The notes: a model not told the origin generated them from the sequence alone. Counted from the first letter of the stretch, positions 36,401 to 45,493 are shown. The stretch is 64,000 nt of DNA from Eisenbergiella tayi (GCF_001881565.1 NZ_MPDJ01000008.1:171350-235349); one strand, 5' to 3'. Numbers and translations: made by a program.

Positions 36401-36862
36401 ATGAGGGTGAGAATTGAAATTGAACCGGAGCTTCCGGAAGATGAAGTCATTATCCGGTGCAGGAAGGTGGAGGAACATATCCTGAAGCTTCAGCAGATGG
36501 CTGTGGATTCCGGGCCGGGAGACAGCTGCATCGCTCTGCAGAGCGGAGATACCAAATATTATGTCCCACTGGCGCAGCTCTTGTTTTTTGAAACGGAGGG
36601 GAAGCTGGTCCAGGCCCATACGGCAGATAGGCTGTATCTGACGGACCGTAAGCTTTATGAACTGGAAGAAAGTCTTCCCGGCAGTTTCATGAGGATATCA
36701 AAATCCACGATTGTAAATCTGGATCACATTTATTCCATAACAAGAAACCTGACCGCTTCCAGCATTGTTGAATTTTATGGAACGGCCAAAAAAGTCTATG
36801 TTTCCCGAAATTATTATAAAGCCCTGACCGAAAGGCTGGGAGAGAAGAGGAGAAAAATATAA
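36401..36862 (+). CDS. Stand-alone LytTR DNA-binding regulator
   Basis: 153 residues: a short N-terminal extension (MRVRIEIEPELPEDEVIIRC) and a LytTR domain at about 60-150 (LLFFETEGKLVQAH, FMRISKSTIVNLDHI). No receiver domain. This small type is common in Firmicutes beside a membrane protein gene. ATG at 36401 follows AAAGGT; five upstream codons are not needed. The stop overlaps the next gene's ATG by one base, so translation is coupled. Confidence 0.87.
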   Translation: MRVRIEIEPELPEDEVIIRCRKVEEHILKLQQMAVDSGPGDSCIALQSGDTKYYVPLAQLLFFETEGKLVQAHTADRLYLTDRKLYELEESLPGSFMRISKSTIVNLDHIYSITRNLTASSIVEFYGTAKKVYVSRNYYKALTERLGEKRRKI

Positions 36863-37581
36863 TGAAGAAGAAAAATGTTTTTTGGGGCCTGTTATTCATA
36901 CTTGGGGCGCTTGCAGTGCTTGTAAGCAAGCTGGGTGTTTTTGAGGGTCTGGGCTTTTGGTCGGTCCTGTTTTCCATCGGCCTGATAGGGATCCTGATTA
37001 ATGGAATTATACACAGAAGCTGGGGGACGATTCTTTTTTCTGTGGCATTTCTTGCCATTGTCAACAGCAGGCTTCTTGGCATTGAAAAGCTGGTTCCCTG
37101 GCCGGTGCTGGGCGCGGCGCTTCTGGGAACAATCGGTCTGAATATGCTGTTCCCTTCCAGACACCGTCATGGTCATTATGTGTATAACAGGGGAATCGGC
37201 GGAGAAGTGGGTGAAGTGGAATATCATGAGGAAGTGAGCAATGACGGATCGGAGCAGGTAAATTGCGGAGTGAGTTTTCATTCTTCCGTCAAATATATCC
37301 AGTGTACACAGCTGAAAAGTCTCAATCTGGACAGTTCCTTTGGCGGTCTGACCGTGTATTTGAATAATGCGGTACTTAAAGGTCATGAAGCCTTTGTGAA
37401 TGTGGATGTTTCCTTCGGAAACATGGAGCTTTATATCCCTGCGGGCTGGCGTGTGATCTGCAATGTTTCCTCCTCTTTCGGGAGCGTGCAGGAGCATGGA
37501 CGCTGCAGAGGGGAGGAAGCGGATATGCTTACCATCAATGGCGAGGTTTCCTTTGGAACCCTGGATATATACTATATTTAA
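36862..37581 (+). CDS. LiaF-like membrane protein
   Basis: 239 residues. Four short hydrophobic spans fill residues 5-100 (DUF5668-like), then a His-rich link and a beta-repeat domain resembling the LiaF C-terminal cell-envelope response domain (repeated SSFGGLTVYL, VSFGNMELYIP and VSFGTLDIYYI). It is probably a membrane partner that restrains the LytTR regulator encoded just upstream, by analogy with other LytTR/membrane pairs. Envelope stress is a guess for the signal. Confidence 0.8.
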   Translation: MKKKNVFWGLLFILGALAVLVSKLGVFEGLGFWSVLFSIGLIGILINGIIHRSWGTILFSVAFLAIVNSRLLGIEKLVPWPVLGAALLGTIGLNMLFPSRHRHGHYVYNRGIGGEVGEVEYHEEVSNDGSEQVNCGVSFHSSVKYIQCTQLKSLNLDSSFGGLTVYLNNAVLKGHEAFVNVDVSFGNMELYIPAGWRVICNVSSSFGSVQEHGRCRGEEADMLTINGEVSFGTLDIYYI

Positions 37582-37603
37582 TGAGTGAATAACAGAAAAA
37601 TGC

Positions 37604-37645
37604 ACCGGGAGCGATAAGAGGCTTATCGTTTCCCGGTACTTTTTG
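37604..37645 (+). terminator. Terminator after the LiaF-like gene
   Basis: ACCGGGA/TCCCGGT outer and CGATAAG/CTTATCG inner stems, followed by ACTTTTTG. Confidence 0.85.
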
Positions 37646-37703
37646 TACCGTATGCAGCCGAATAGAAAAATATCGGCGGAGAATAAATGAATGGAGGCAG
37701 CAC

Positions 37704-38330
37704 ATGATTGAAAAACTGGCATTTTCACTTGGAAGAAATGACGAGCTCCCCAATATCGAGCTGGCACAGCAGCTATGTAAGGAAAACAATGCAGAAGGCA
37801 TAAAAGAAATTGTTGAAGGCCTGAAAAACAAGGATAAGCGGATTGCGAATGATTGTATTAAGGTTTTATATGAAATCGGAGATAAAAATCCTGCTTTGAT
37901 TGCCGAATATGCAGATGTGTTTATAAATCTTTTAAACTCACGCAGCAACAGACTGGTCTGGGGGAGTATGACTGCTTTAGCCTCAATAGCGGAACTGGTT
38001 CCGGAGGCTATACATGAGAGGATAGCCTTACTGCTGCAGGCTTTTGAGAATGGCAGCGTTATTACAGTGGACAACTGTGTTTCCGTCCTGGCAGGGCTTT
38101 GTAAAGCAAATGAAAAATATAAGGAAGAACTGTTTCCTGTATTATTAGAACACCTTAAGACGTGCAGGCCAAAGGAAACAGCTCAGCATGCCGAACGTAT
38201 CGCAGTCTGCGTAGATAAAGATAACAGAGATAGTTTTATAGAGGTGATTGATAAAAGGATGGAATATTTGCACAAATCTCAAATTAATCGTCTGCAGAAA
38301 CTGAAAAAAGCATTAGGTAATCTCAAGTAA
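37704..38330 (+). CDS. HEAT/armadillo-repeat protein
   Basis: 208 residues, all alpha. Repeated helix pairs are visible (IKEIVEGLKNKDKRIANDCI, WGSMTALASIAELVPEAIHE, and SVLAGLCKANEKYKEELFPV). No catalytic motif, so probably a scaffold or binding protein. ATG at 37704 follows GGAGG. Monocistronic between a terminator and the FAD reductase gene. The partner is unknown. Confidence 0.72.
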   Translation: MIEKLAFSLGRNDELPNIELAQQLCKENNAEGIKEIVEGLKNKDKRIANDCIKVLYEIGDKNPALIAEYADVFINLLNSRSNRLVWGSMTALASIAELVPEAIHERIALLLQAFENGSVITVDNCVSVLAGLCKANEKYKEELFPVLLEHLKTCRPKETAQHAERIAVCVDKDNRDSFIEVIDKRMEYLHKSQINRLQKLKKALGNLK

Positions 38331-38439
38331 GTAATGTCAAGTAAATACTCTCAAGCAGGAAAATTGGCTTGATAAAGTACGGAAAACCTCATATGATTAA
38401 CAGGACAGCAATTATATGTTTGGAAAAAGGGGTAAGATA

Positions 38440-39465
38440 ATGTACGATTTTATTATTATAGGGGCAGGGCCTGCGGGCTGTACGGCTGCCGCACAGTTAG
38501 CGGAAAGGGGGCTGAAGGTACTGCTTGTGGAAAAATGCAGGCTGCCCAGATATAAATCCTGCTCAGGCGTCCTGATAAAAAAATCCATGGATTTGGTAAG
38601 GCTTTATTTTGGGGAGGAAACCCCTCTGCATACCATGTGTACACCCACAGATAACAGAGGGATGATATTTACCAACGATAAAGGAAAAGAATACCGTTTC
38701 GAGCAGGAAGGGCTGAATGTCTGGCGCAGCGGCTTTGATAACTGGCTTGCCGGCAAAGCTGTGGAAAGAGGGGCGCAGCTGAGAGACTGTACGACGGCTG
38801 TATTCTGTGAAGACAGGGGAGAATTCGTGTCTGTTACTCTGCATGGGGATAAAACGTATACGGAAAAAGCGAGATATGTCCTGGACTGCGAGGGCGTGGT
38901 GGGAGCATTGAAAAGAAAGATAATGGGCAGAACAGACGGTTATATAACGACCTTTCAGACCTTTAACCGGGGAAGCATCGAACTTGACAGCCATTATTTC
39001 TATGCTTATCTTCAGCCTGAATTATCCCAATACGACGCCTGGTTTAACGTGAAGGATGAACTTCTCGTACTTGGGGTATCGGTAAAGGAACCGGAAAAAA
39101 CGGAGTACTATTATGAGAAATTCCTATCCTATATGAAAAAGGAACACCATTTGTACATAGAGGAACAGACCAAAGCGGAAAAGTGGCTTATGCCCCATAT
39201 CCGTCCCGGCTGTGCGGTTGATTACGGCAGAGGCCGGATTTTATTTGCTGGTGAAATCGCAGGCTTTCTCAATCCCATGGGGGAAGGCATCTCCGCAGGG
39301 ATGGAAAGCGGATACCAGGCGGCGGAAGCGGCGGCAATGTATTTTGAATATCCGGAAAAAGTGCTTGAAGCCTACCGTGACGGAACGGCTTCCCTGCAGT
39401 CTTATATGCGGCGGCAATGGAGCTTTGTCGGCGGGATTACAGAAACCTTCAGGGAAATGGAATAA
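38440..39465 (+). CDS. FAD-dependent oxidoreductase, geranylgeranyl-reductase type
   Basis: 341 residues. The N-terminal dinucleotide motif is DFIIIGAGPAGCTAAAQLAE, with RYKSCSG near residue 40 and the second FAD motif GRILFAGEIAGFLNPMGEG at about 265. This is the geranylgeranyl reductase / digeranylgeranylglycerophospholipid reductase-like branch, which in Clostridia often has unknown substrates. ATG at 38440 follows AAAGGGGTAAG. The next gene starts 20 bp later, suggesting a small operon to 40.7 kb. Confidence 0.85.
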   Translation: MYDFIIIGAGPAGCTAAAQLAERGLKVLLVEKCRLPRYKSCSGVLIKKSMDLVRLYFGEETPLHTMCTPTDNRGMIFTNDKGKEYRFEQEGLNVWRSGFDNWLAGKAVERGAQLRDCTTAVFCEDRGEFVSVTLHGDKTYTEKARYVLDCEGVVGALKRKIMGRTDGYITTFQTFNRGSIELDSHYFYAYLQPELSQYDAWFNVKDELLVLGVSVKEPEKTEYYYEKFLSYMKKEHHLYIEEQTKAEKWLMPHIRPGCAVDYGRGRILFAGEIAGFLNPMGEGISAGMESGYQAAEAAAMYFEYPEKVLEAYRDGTASLQSYMRRQWSFVGGITETFREME

Positions 39466-39485
39466 CAGGAAAGGATGATAAAGCC

Positions 39486-39812
39486 ATGTTTCATTTATTT
39501 AGTAAAAAGAAAAAGACAGGGGAACCTTTTCTCTTTCGCATCGAAGATACCTTCGCCATGAAGAACGGAGACTGTGTACTGGCGGGAGAAGTGACGCAGG
39601 GAAGCATTCATGTGGAGGACGAGGTGCAGTATCTGGATGCGAAAGGCAATGAAGTCCGTAAGGTACAGATTGGAGGTATTGAATATGGACGGGAAGGCCT
39701 CAGGGAAACTGCCGCGCTGAATCCCGGGGGAACATATGGTTCTCATTATGGTATACTGATAAAAGGCCATTCTAAAGAAGAATTTGAGATCGATGGATCG
39801 CTTCGTGCATAG
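39486..39812 (+). CDS. Small EF-Tu domain-2-like protein
   Basis: 108 residues. The beta-barrel resembles translation factor domain 2: FLFRIEDTFAMKNGDCVLAG, EVTQGSIHVEDEVQYLD and a late GTYGSHYGILIKG. No GTPase domain is attached. The start at 39486 follows GGAAAGGATG. It follows the FAD oxidoreductase gene closely and precedes a MazG-like gene. Function unknown. Confidence 0.7.
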   Translation: MFHLFSKKKKTGEPFLFRIEDTFAMKNGDCVLAGEVTQGSIHVEDEVQYLDAKGNEVRKVQIGGIEYGREGLRETAALNPGGTYGSHYGILIKGHSKEEFEIDGSLRA

Positions 39813-39839
39813 CTTAAGAGAAAACAGGAGAATCAGCAA

Positions 39840-40154
39840 ATGAGTACAGCAGAATACCATAAACTCGTCCGGGACAAAATACCGGAAATGATTCGGGAGC
39901 AGGGAGAAACACCGGTATTCCGGATATTGGAACAGGAGGAATACCTGAAAGAGCTGGACAGGAAACTAGACGAAGAAATCCGGGAATATCAGGAAGATAA
40001 ATCTCTGGAAGAGCTTGCCGATGTTTTTGAGGTCATGCTGGCTATTTGTAAGGCCAGAGGCTATTCCGAACAGGAATTAAGGGATGTGTATGAAAAAAAG
40101 CACGCGAAACGCGGAGGTTTTGAAGATAGGATATATCTGATCTCCAAGGAATAA
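39840..40154 (+). CDS. MazG-like nucleoside triphosphate pyrophosphohydrolase
   Basis: 104 residues. EYHKLVRDKIPEMIREQG and the metal-binding helix pair (ELDRKLDEEIREYQED, then EELADVFEVMLAI) match the phosphoribosyl-ATP-pyrophosphatase-like/MazG group. Such proteins hydrolyse noncanonical NTPs (house-cleaning). The ribosome site is weak (AGGAGAATCAGCAA). Neighbours are unrelated small enzymes. Confidence 0.83.
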   Translation: MSTAEYHKLVRDKIPEMIREQGETPVFRILEQEEYLKELDRKLDEEIREYQEDKSLEELADVFEVMLAICKARGYSEQELRDVYEKKHAKRGGFEDRIYLISKE

Positions 40155-40182
40155 CAAAAACAGAAGAGAAACGGGAGATAAT

Positions 40183-40680
40183 ATGACAATTACAGAAGCA
40201 GACAGCAATACGCTGAAGGTTACGAGCAATGCATTTAAGGATGGCCAGTATATGCCGGTAGATTATACCGGTTTTGGCAAAGACATGTCACCGGATTTCC
40301 GGCTTCACAATCTCAGTAAAAAGGCTGTTTCCATAGCCATTATTATGGATGATTTGGATATTCCTTTCCTTCCGGCCTATAATCACTGGCTGATCTGGAA
40401 TATCCCTGCAATGCAGGAGATACCGGAAAAGATTCCTCACGGACCGGAAATCCCCGGACTGGGAAATGCCAGACAGGGGATTGCTTATGGCAAAAACAAA
40501 TACCGCGGGCCGAAACAGCCGGTTTTTATCAGAAATATGCACCGGTACGTATTCCGTATTTATGTACTGGACTGTTTTCTGGATCTGACAGCCGCATCAG
40601 TGAAAAAGGATCTTACTGAAGCCATGGAAGGGCATGTGCTTCAGCAGGGAAGCATTATGGGAAAATACAAACGGAAATGA
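40183..40680 (+). CDS. YbhB/YbcL-type PEBP (Raf-kinase-inhibitor-like) protein
   Basis: 165 residues with the PEBP phrases VSIAIIMDDLDIP, FLPAYNHWLIWNIP and KYRGPKQP, and a closing HRYVFRIYVLDCFLDL. The anion-binding pocket appears intact. Bacterial members have no settled role. The ribosome site is GGGAGA. It begins 28 bp after the MazG-like gene, likely the same transcript. Confidence 0.88.
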   Translation: MTITEADSNTLKVTSNAFKDGQYMPVDYTGFGKDMSPDFRLHNLSKKAVSIAIIMDDLDIPFLPAYNHWLIWNIPAMQEIPEKIPHGPEIPGLGNARQGIAYGKNKYRGPKQPVFIRNMHRYVFRIYVLDCFLDLTAASVKKDLTEAMEGHVLQQGSIMGKYKRK

Positions 40681-40726
40681 GAATACAGAGTGTGGGGAAA
40701 AACGGAGAAATGCTGAGAGGTACGAA

Positions 40727-41032
40727 ATGCCGAAGTACACATTTGAAGAAATAAAAGCATTGTTATTGAAATGTATAAATGAACATAAATGGGAAGCAGA
40801 ACTGACTCTGACCTTTGCTGATAAGCCGGATGAATATATGATTATTATTTATGAAGATCATTGTTCCTTTCAGCGATGTGGTAATGCAGAAAAGCAAAGC
40901 GGTGAATATAACTGCACTACATTAGATAAATTATATAGTGCAGAACAAATGGACGGAATTGTATTAGAAAAAGACTGGAATAAGATAATAGATTTCAGCT
41001 GTTGTGATTTTGATATATTAGGACTCTGGTAA
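40727..41032 (+). CDS. Uncharacterised 101-residue protein
   Basis: A small acidic protein (MPKYTFEEIKALLLKCINEH...), soluble, ending LGLW, with a Cys pair FSCCDFD near the end. No domain recognised. ATG at 40727 follows GAGAGG; the in-frame extension to 40634 overlaps the PEBP gene and is unlikely. It may belong with the other unknown proteins at 42.0-43.4 kb. Confidence 0.6.
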   Translation: MPKYTFEEIKALLLKCINEHKWEAELTLTFADKPDEYMIIIYEDHCSFQRCGNAEKQSGEYNCTTLDKLYSAEQMDGIVLEKDWNKIIDFSCCDFDILGLW

Positions 41033-41128
41033 TTTATCAATTCCTAATTGATATAGCAGCGGTAAAAGATGATTTTATCTGACAGAATGTGTTCTGAAAG
41101 TAATGGATATGGACGGGAGAAATGCAAA

Positions 41129-41962
41129 TTGGAAAAAACAAATGTGATAAATTCACCTGATAATACTTGTAATTGGAAGCTGCTTAATGCCACAACATTG
41201 AAGCTGCTTGCAGTTGTTTTGATGTTTCTGGATCACATTCACCAGATGTTTGTCTCTGTCGGTGCACCTATATGGCTTACTATGGCAGGACGACTTGTGT
41301 TTCCTATTTTCTTATTTGCGGCATCCGAAAGCTTTCATTATACACACAACAAAAAGAAATACTTACAGCGCCTTCTGTTCGCAAGCTGGGGAATGACGGT
41401 TTTTACGTTTGTGCTGCAAAAGGTGCTGCCAAACGATAATGTCGTGTTAATGAACAATGCCTTCAGTACCTTTTTTGTGGCGGGCTTATATATGCTGTTT
41501 TGGGATAAATTGGTTGAGGGTATACGTGACAGGAAGCCAATGCAGGCGGTAAAAGCAATATTGTTCTGCTTTATCCCGGTTTTGTGCGCATTGCCTTTGC
41601 TTTTTGTCGCAGCCCTTTCTTACAATGAGAATATTCCGTTTGCGGTTATAAGGATGTTGGTAACCCTCTCACTGCTGATTCCCAACATATTGGCTGTCGA
41701 GGGTGGCGCAGCGCTGGTTGTTTTGGGACTGGCCTTTTATATTTTCAGAAAACACAGGGTTATACAGATTTTGGTTTTGCTGATTTTCTCTGCTGCCGTA
41801 TATGTGGTGGACAGAGATTTTCAGTGGATGATGTGTTTTGCGGCTATACCGATTGCGTTATACAATGGAGAACGGGGAAGGGGCATGAAAAATTTCTTCT
41901 ACATTTTCTATCCGCTCCATATTGGGGTGTTATATATTATATCTACACTTTTTTGTTCTTGA
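41129..41962 (+). CDS. TraX-family membrane protein
   Basis: About 277 residues and eight to nine hydrophobic spans. TraX features are LNATTLKLLAVVLMFLDHIH near the start and MAGRLVFPIFLFAASESFHY. TraX of F plasmid N-acetylates pilin; chromosomal Clostridial relatives are likely membrane acyltransferases of unknown substrate. TTG at 41129 follows GGGAG; an upstream ATG at 41087 is possible. No conjugation gene is near. Confidence 0.8.
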   Translation: MEKTNVINSPDNTCNWKLLNATTLKLLAVVLMFLDHIHQMFVSVGAPIWLTMAGRLVFPIFLFAASESFHYTHNKKKYLQRLLFASWGMTVFTFVLQKVLPNDNVVLMNNAFSTFFVAGLYMLFWDKLVEGIRDRKPMQAVKAILFCFIPVLCALPLLFVAALSYNENIPFAVIRMLVTLSLLIPNILAVEGGAALVVLGLAFYIFRKHRVIQILVLLIFSAAVYVVDRDFQWMMCFAAIPIALYNGERGRGMKNFFYIFYPLHIGVLYIISTLFCS

Positions 41963-41983
41963 TACGCATTGGGGGCTGTGCAG

Positions 41984-42634
41984 ATGAACCATATTGAGGT
42001 CAGATATATAAAAACATGCTATGATTATTATGAATACTATTGGGTGATTGATGACGAACCCATAACCGTGTATTTGGACCGCAATAACACAGGTTCTCTC
42101 TCTGCTTTTGGTTCGCTGTTGGGATTGCTTCCCGCATGGAGCGGAGAACTGATATGGCAGTGGGAAAATGATTTTATATGGGAAATGGCTGACAGCTGTG
42201 AAGAACTGAATGTACCTGTTCTTGTATGTGAGGATGACTGCGATTTGTCTTGTATTGTCATAGTGGCGCATATCCGTAAGGAGAAAAATGCGGTGTACTG
42301 GGATCGGATTGGAGTGTTGGATAAATCCAATATCAGCGCACAAGATTATGGGCAAAGCGGGATTCTTTGTCTGGAGGCTTATACAGATGAGGATTGGGAA
42401 AGGTATGGCGACAACATAGCATTAGAGGAATATGGAAGTTCGGAGTACTGGAAATGGGTAAGTGAAAACAGTTACGAGGAACATATACGAAGATTACGGA
42501 ATTATTTGAAGCCATATATGCAGAACGGGCAGAATATTGAATGGATTTGGGACACTGGCTGGCAATTCGAAAGAGAAGAATATGAAATAATGGCAGAACA
42601 GTATAGGGAAATAGCAATGAAACGGGAAAGATAG
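41984..42634 (+). CDS. Uncharacterised acidic aromatic-rich protein
   Basis: 216 residues, rich in Tyr, Trp, Asp and Glu (YDYYEYYWVIDDEPITVYLD, WEWVSENSYEE-like), soluble, no signal peptide. Composition and length resemble immunity or SMI1-like proteins, but no signature is present. ATG at 41984 follows GGGGGC; the TTG at 41969 is weaker. It lies 21 bp after the TraX gene. Confidence 0.62.
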   Translation: MNHIEVRYIKTCYDYYEYYWVIDDEPITVYLDRNNTGSLSAFGSLLGLLPAWSGELIWQWENDFIWEMADSCEELNVPVLVCEDDCDLSCIVIVAHIRKEKNAVYWDRIGVLDKSNISAQDYGQSGILCLEAYTDEDWERYGDNIALEEYGSSEYWKWVSENSYEEHIRRLRNYLKPYMQNGQNIEWIWDTGWQFEREEYEIMAEQYREIAMKRER

Positions 42635-42657
42635 ATGATACTTCAGGAGAAAAAGAT

Positions 42658-43413
42658 ATGGGAGACACTAAAATAGTTTACGACGAAAAATTTGGGATAA
42701 CTACTTTTAAAAGAGAAATTTGCGCACAATTGGGAGAATCCTTTTGGAATGAGCTCGTTGAAAATATTGAGTTACCTGACATAGATTCAGAATGTAAGTG
42801 CCAATGCCATAATATGTATCTGTTTATGAAGCGGCTTGAAGAAATGACAGATGAAGAAACCTTAAAGAAAATATTGTATAAAGTCAGGCATGGATTACAT
42901 CCGTCTCAATGTGAGTGGGCTCATAAAGAATTTATGGAAGCAGGAAATTTAGATGATTTTCTGAAGAAGCATTTGAGTGATGAACTGAATGGCTTTATTG
43001 AATTGAACAAAGAAAAAAAGGATTTTTACGGACAGGAGATCACGGATGAGGTATTAACGTTTATAAAAGAAAATCCGAAAATGTTAGCGCCTGAGAGAAA
43101 GGGAAATAAACTGTATTGCATGGCATTCCCCTGCAATATGAAAGAGTATTTAAGTGTCACTGATGAAAAAATGAAGCGATATCATGCCTGTCACTGTCCT
43201 TTTGCAAAGGAATCTATTTTATCAGAAAATGTGGTGTCGTCTGTCTTATGTAATTGCAGCCTGGGCCACGTGATGAACTTTGCAGAAGCATTTATGGACA
43301 GAGATCTTAGAGGGAAAGTGGTTCATTCCGTTTTGAATGGAGATTTGATTTGTGAATATGAGATTGAAATACCGGATGATATCATGCAAAAGTATGTAAC
43401 TTCAGAGGAGTAG
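42658..43413 (+). CDS. Cysteine-rich DUF6144-like protein
   Basis: 251 residues. Conserved-looking metal or disulfide Cys clusters occur at CKCQCH (about residue 47), YHACHCPFA (about 178) and VLCNCSLGHV (about 200), and the C-terminus is YEIEIPDDI. This resembles the DUF6144 group, with moderate confidence. The ribosome site is AGGAGAAAAAG. Downstream sits an IS630-type remnant whose reading frame ends close to the stop. Confidence 0.6.
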   Translation: MGDTKIVYDEKFGITTFKREICAQLGESFWNELVENIELPDIDSECKCQCHNMYLFMKRLEEMTDEETLKKILYKVRHGLHPSQCEWAHKEFMEAGNLDDFLKKHLSDELNGFIELNKEKKDFYGQEITDEVLTFIKENPKMLAPERKGNKLYCMAFPCNMKEYLSVTDEKMKRYHACHCPFAKESILSENVVSSVLCNCSLGHVMNFAEAFMDRDLRGKVVHSVLNGDLICEYEIEIPDDIMQKYVTSEE

Positions 43414-43430
43414 GAAAAAGATGTTTCAAT

Positions 43431-43577
43431 CTGGATGATATTTGTTATGGTGGAAGGGCAAACTGCATAGCTGCGGGCAATCTGGGCATGGGTAAGTCCT
43501 GTTCCCCGTTTTTCGTCCAGTTCAAGCAATATCTGGCACCGCTTTAAAATACTTTTACAGGTCTTCTTATTATGATT
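43431..43577 (-). pseudogene. IS630-type transposase, N-terminal fragment
   Basis: After a stop at 43578-43580 the minus strand reads KSILKRCQILLELDEKRGTG, then LTHAQIARSYAVCPSTITNI, the helix-turn-helix opening of IS630-family transposases. It then runs into the end of the DUF6144-like gene with no further homology. Only about 49 codons remain. No inverted repeats were found. Confidence 0.7.
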
Positions 43578-43703
43578 TCAGCCGGTATTTTCGTTTTACC
43601 AAACATGAGACTGACAATGGTTTTGGAGAAAATCCGGTAAAATCAATGGAGTGCGGCATTTAACAATTGTCTATAAAAAAGGAGTAAAGGAGAAAACCAT
43701 TGT

Positions 43704-44384
43704 ATGATCAAAAATATTATTTTTGACGTATATGGAACGTTGGTATCTACTGGTATGGGTTCTTTAGAAGCGACTGACAAGATATTTGATAAGTATCATT
43801 TAAAACAAAGCACTAAAGAAATATATAAACGTTGGAAAGAAGTGCATCGAATTCACACAAAAGAAAGTGAGGAGTTTATCACTGAAAAAGATGTTTTTAT
43901 TAAGGATTTGGATGTGTTGTTCAAGGAGTACAATATTGAAGGGGATGCAAAATGTGAGATTGAACCAATGTTAGATTCATTGTTGGGGAGAGAATTATTT
44001 GCTGATGTAGAAGATGTAATGAGAATGCTTCTCGATCATTATAATGTTGCAATCGGCTCTACAACAGATACATATCCACTGATGAAAAATATTGAAAATA
44101 CTGTATTGAATGAGATACCATACATTTTTACTTCAGAGTTATTGAAACAATACAAACCAAAGAAATTGTTTTATGAAGGAATACTGAGCGCAACCGGATG
44201 GAAAACGCAAGAGTGCTTGTTTGTAGGGGATTCTATAGATGATGACATTATAGGACCACAAACAGTGGGCATGAAAACGATTTTTATTAATAGAAAAAAT
44301 ATAGATAAACAGGAGTTGTTAAGTATTCCTGACTATGTAATATCATCACTAGATGAATTGGGTGAAATAGTTAAATCATTTTAA
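43704..44384 (+). CDS. HAD-superfamily hydrolase (dehalogenase-like)
   Basis: 226 residues. Motif I is IIFDVYGTL, motif II is AIGSTTDTYP, the Lys lies in KQYKPKKLFYEG, and motif IV is FVGDSIDDDIIGPQTVGMK. DxYGT is typical of the haloacid-dehalogenase/phosphoglycolate-like branch. The ribosome site is AAAGGAG. It is notably AT-rich compared with its neighbours and is flanked by IS630 transposase fragments on both sides in opposite orientations, which suggests acquisition or rearrangement. Confidence 0.86.
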   Translation: MIKNIIFDVYGTLVSTGMGSLEATDKIFDKYHLKQSTKEIYKRWKEVHRIHTKESEEFITEKDVFIKDLDVLFKEYNIEGDAKCEIEPMLDSLLGRELFADVEDVMRMLLDHYNVAIGSTTDTYPLMKNIENTVLNEIPYIFTSELLKQYKPKKLFYEGILSATGWKTQECLFVGDSIDDDIIGPQTVGMKTIFINRKNIDKQELLSIPDYVISSLDELGEIVKSF

Positions 44385-44526
44385 TGAAAAGTCGGATCTT
44401 AGCTATGCTGGGAGAATAGAATAAGTGGAAATGGTGAGGATATCAATAAAAAATCTCCTGTGCTATATTACTTTGTACCCATAACAGCGAAGGACGGGGT
44501 AGAAAGCCTGAAATAACCGATTCTGA

Positions 44527-44784
44527 TATCACCTGGGTCGTGAACAAAGCACACCAAAAACCTACCAGGTAATTGGGGCAACCACGGAGGACAGGCCGCC
44601 AAACTCAGGTGCAGATAGGAATAGTTGCATATACCGGGATTATGGATATGTGCGTTATGGTACATTATCGCTGCTTGCTGCCATTGGCCTGCTTACAGGG
44701 GAAGCGATCCCCTATATAAGCCCTGCCCATAATCTGGCAATACTAATTGATAAGTATCAAAATACGTATGGCTTTTTAATGTGA
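44527..44784 (+). pseudogene. IS630-type transposase, central fragment
   Basis: The plus strand reads TPKTYQVIGATTEDRPPNSG, then YRDYGYVRYGTLSLLAAIGL and LTGEAIP, the mid-domain of IS630 transposases (normally EY.R.GTLSLLA.IDLLTG). It has no start and stops at 44782. It explains most of the 455-bp gene-free stretch after the HAD gene. Orientation is opposite to the fragment at 43431, so they may come from different copies or an inversion. Confidence 0.7.
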
Positions 44785-44840
44785 AAAGATATTCCTTTCA
44801 GAGAAACAGATAGATTGTATTTTTCCTGATGGAGGTATAA

Positions 44841-45326
44841 ATGATGACAATCACACTGGAAAAAGCGGATATAAGTGATGCCCGAGAAATTTATGATCTG
44901 CAGATAGAATCGTTTAAGGCATTGCTGAATAAATATCAGGATTTTGATTATAGCCCGGGAGCGGAAAAACCGGAGCGAACGGTACAGAGACTGATGGAGC
45001 CAATCACGGATTTTTATTTTATTTCTTTGGATGGAAAGCATATTGGCGCATTAAGAGTATGTGATTTTGACAGCCTGTGCAAGCTGAAGCAGATTTTCAT
45101 TCTGCCGCAATACCAGGGGCATGGCTATGCGCAAAAGGCGATGATATTGGCAGAGACACGGTATCCCGCTGCTGTAAGATGGGAGCTTGACACCATACTG
45201 CAGGAAGAAAAGCTATGCTATTTATACGAAAAAATGGCTTATAAAAAGACTGGTCAGACCATACGTATTAAGGACGGAATGGATATTGTGTTTTATGCCA
45301 AAGGAGAATATTCTGAAGGCGGCTGA
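44841..45326 (+). CDS. GNAT-family N-acetyltransferase
   Basis: 161 residues. The acetyl-CoA loop is QIFILPQYQGHGYAQKAMIL, preceded by the beta strand ALRVCDFD. A short N-terminal part reads KADISDAREIYDLQIESFKA. Substrate unknown. The ribosome site is GGAGG before ATG 44841. A stem-loop overlaps the stop codon. Confidence 0.85.
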   Translation: MMTITLEKADISDAREIYDLQIESFKALLNKYQDFDYSPGAEKPERTVQRLMEPITDFYFISLDGKHIGALRVCDFDSLCKLKQIFILPQYQGHGYAQKAMILAETRYPAAVRWELDTILQEEKLCYLYEKMAYKKTGQTIRIKDGMDIVFYAKGEYSEGG

Positions 45327-45340
45327 TAAAGCCGCCTTCA
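45314..45340 (+). terminator. Hairpin overlapping the GNAT stop codon
   Basis: TGAAGGCGGC pairs perfectly with GCCGCCTTCA around a 7-base loop that contains the stop region. No T-run follows, so it may protect the message end rather than terminate. Confidence 0.55.
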
Positions 45341-45493
45341 TTGCGGTATAAAGGTTAGTGTGTTAATATAAAACCAGACATGCGACGAGGGAAAATGTCC
45401 ATTCTGAAAAAAACACATACGAAAATAGGACAGCGGCAGAGGAGATGTGTGTACTGTAAACAGAAGGACTGTCAGAAAGGATAAGGACAAAAA

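Noticed and set aside
41069..41962. TraX-like gene as evidence of a conjugative element at 41 kb
   Set aside because: TraX homologs are common on Clostridial chromosomes, and no other transfer gene is near.
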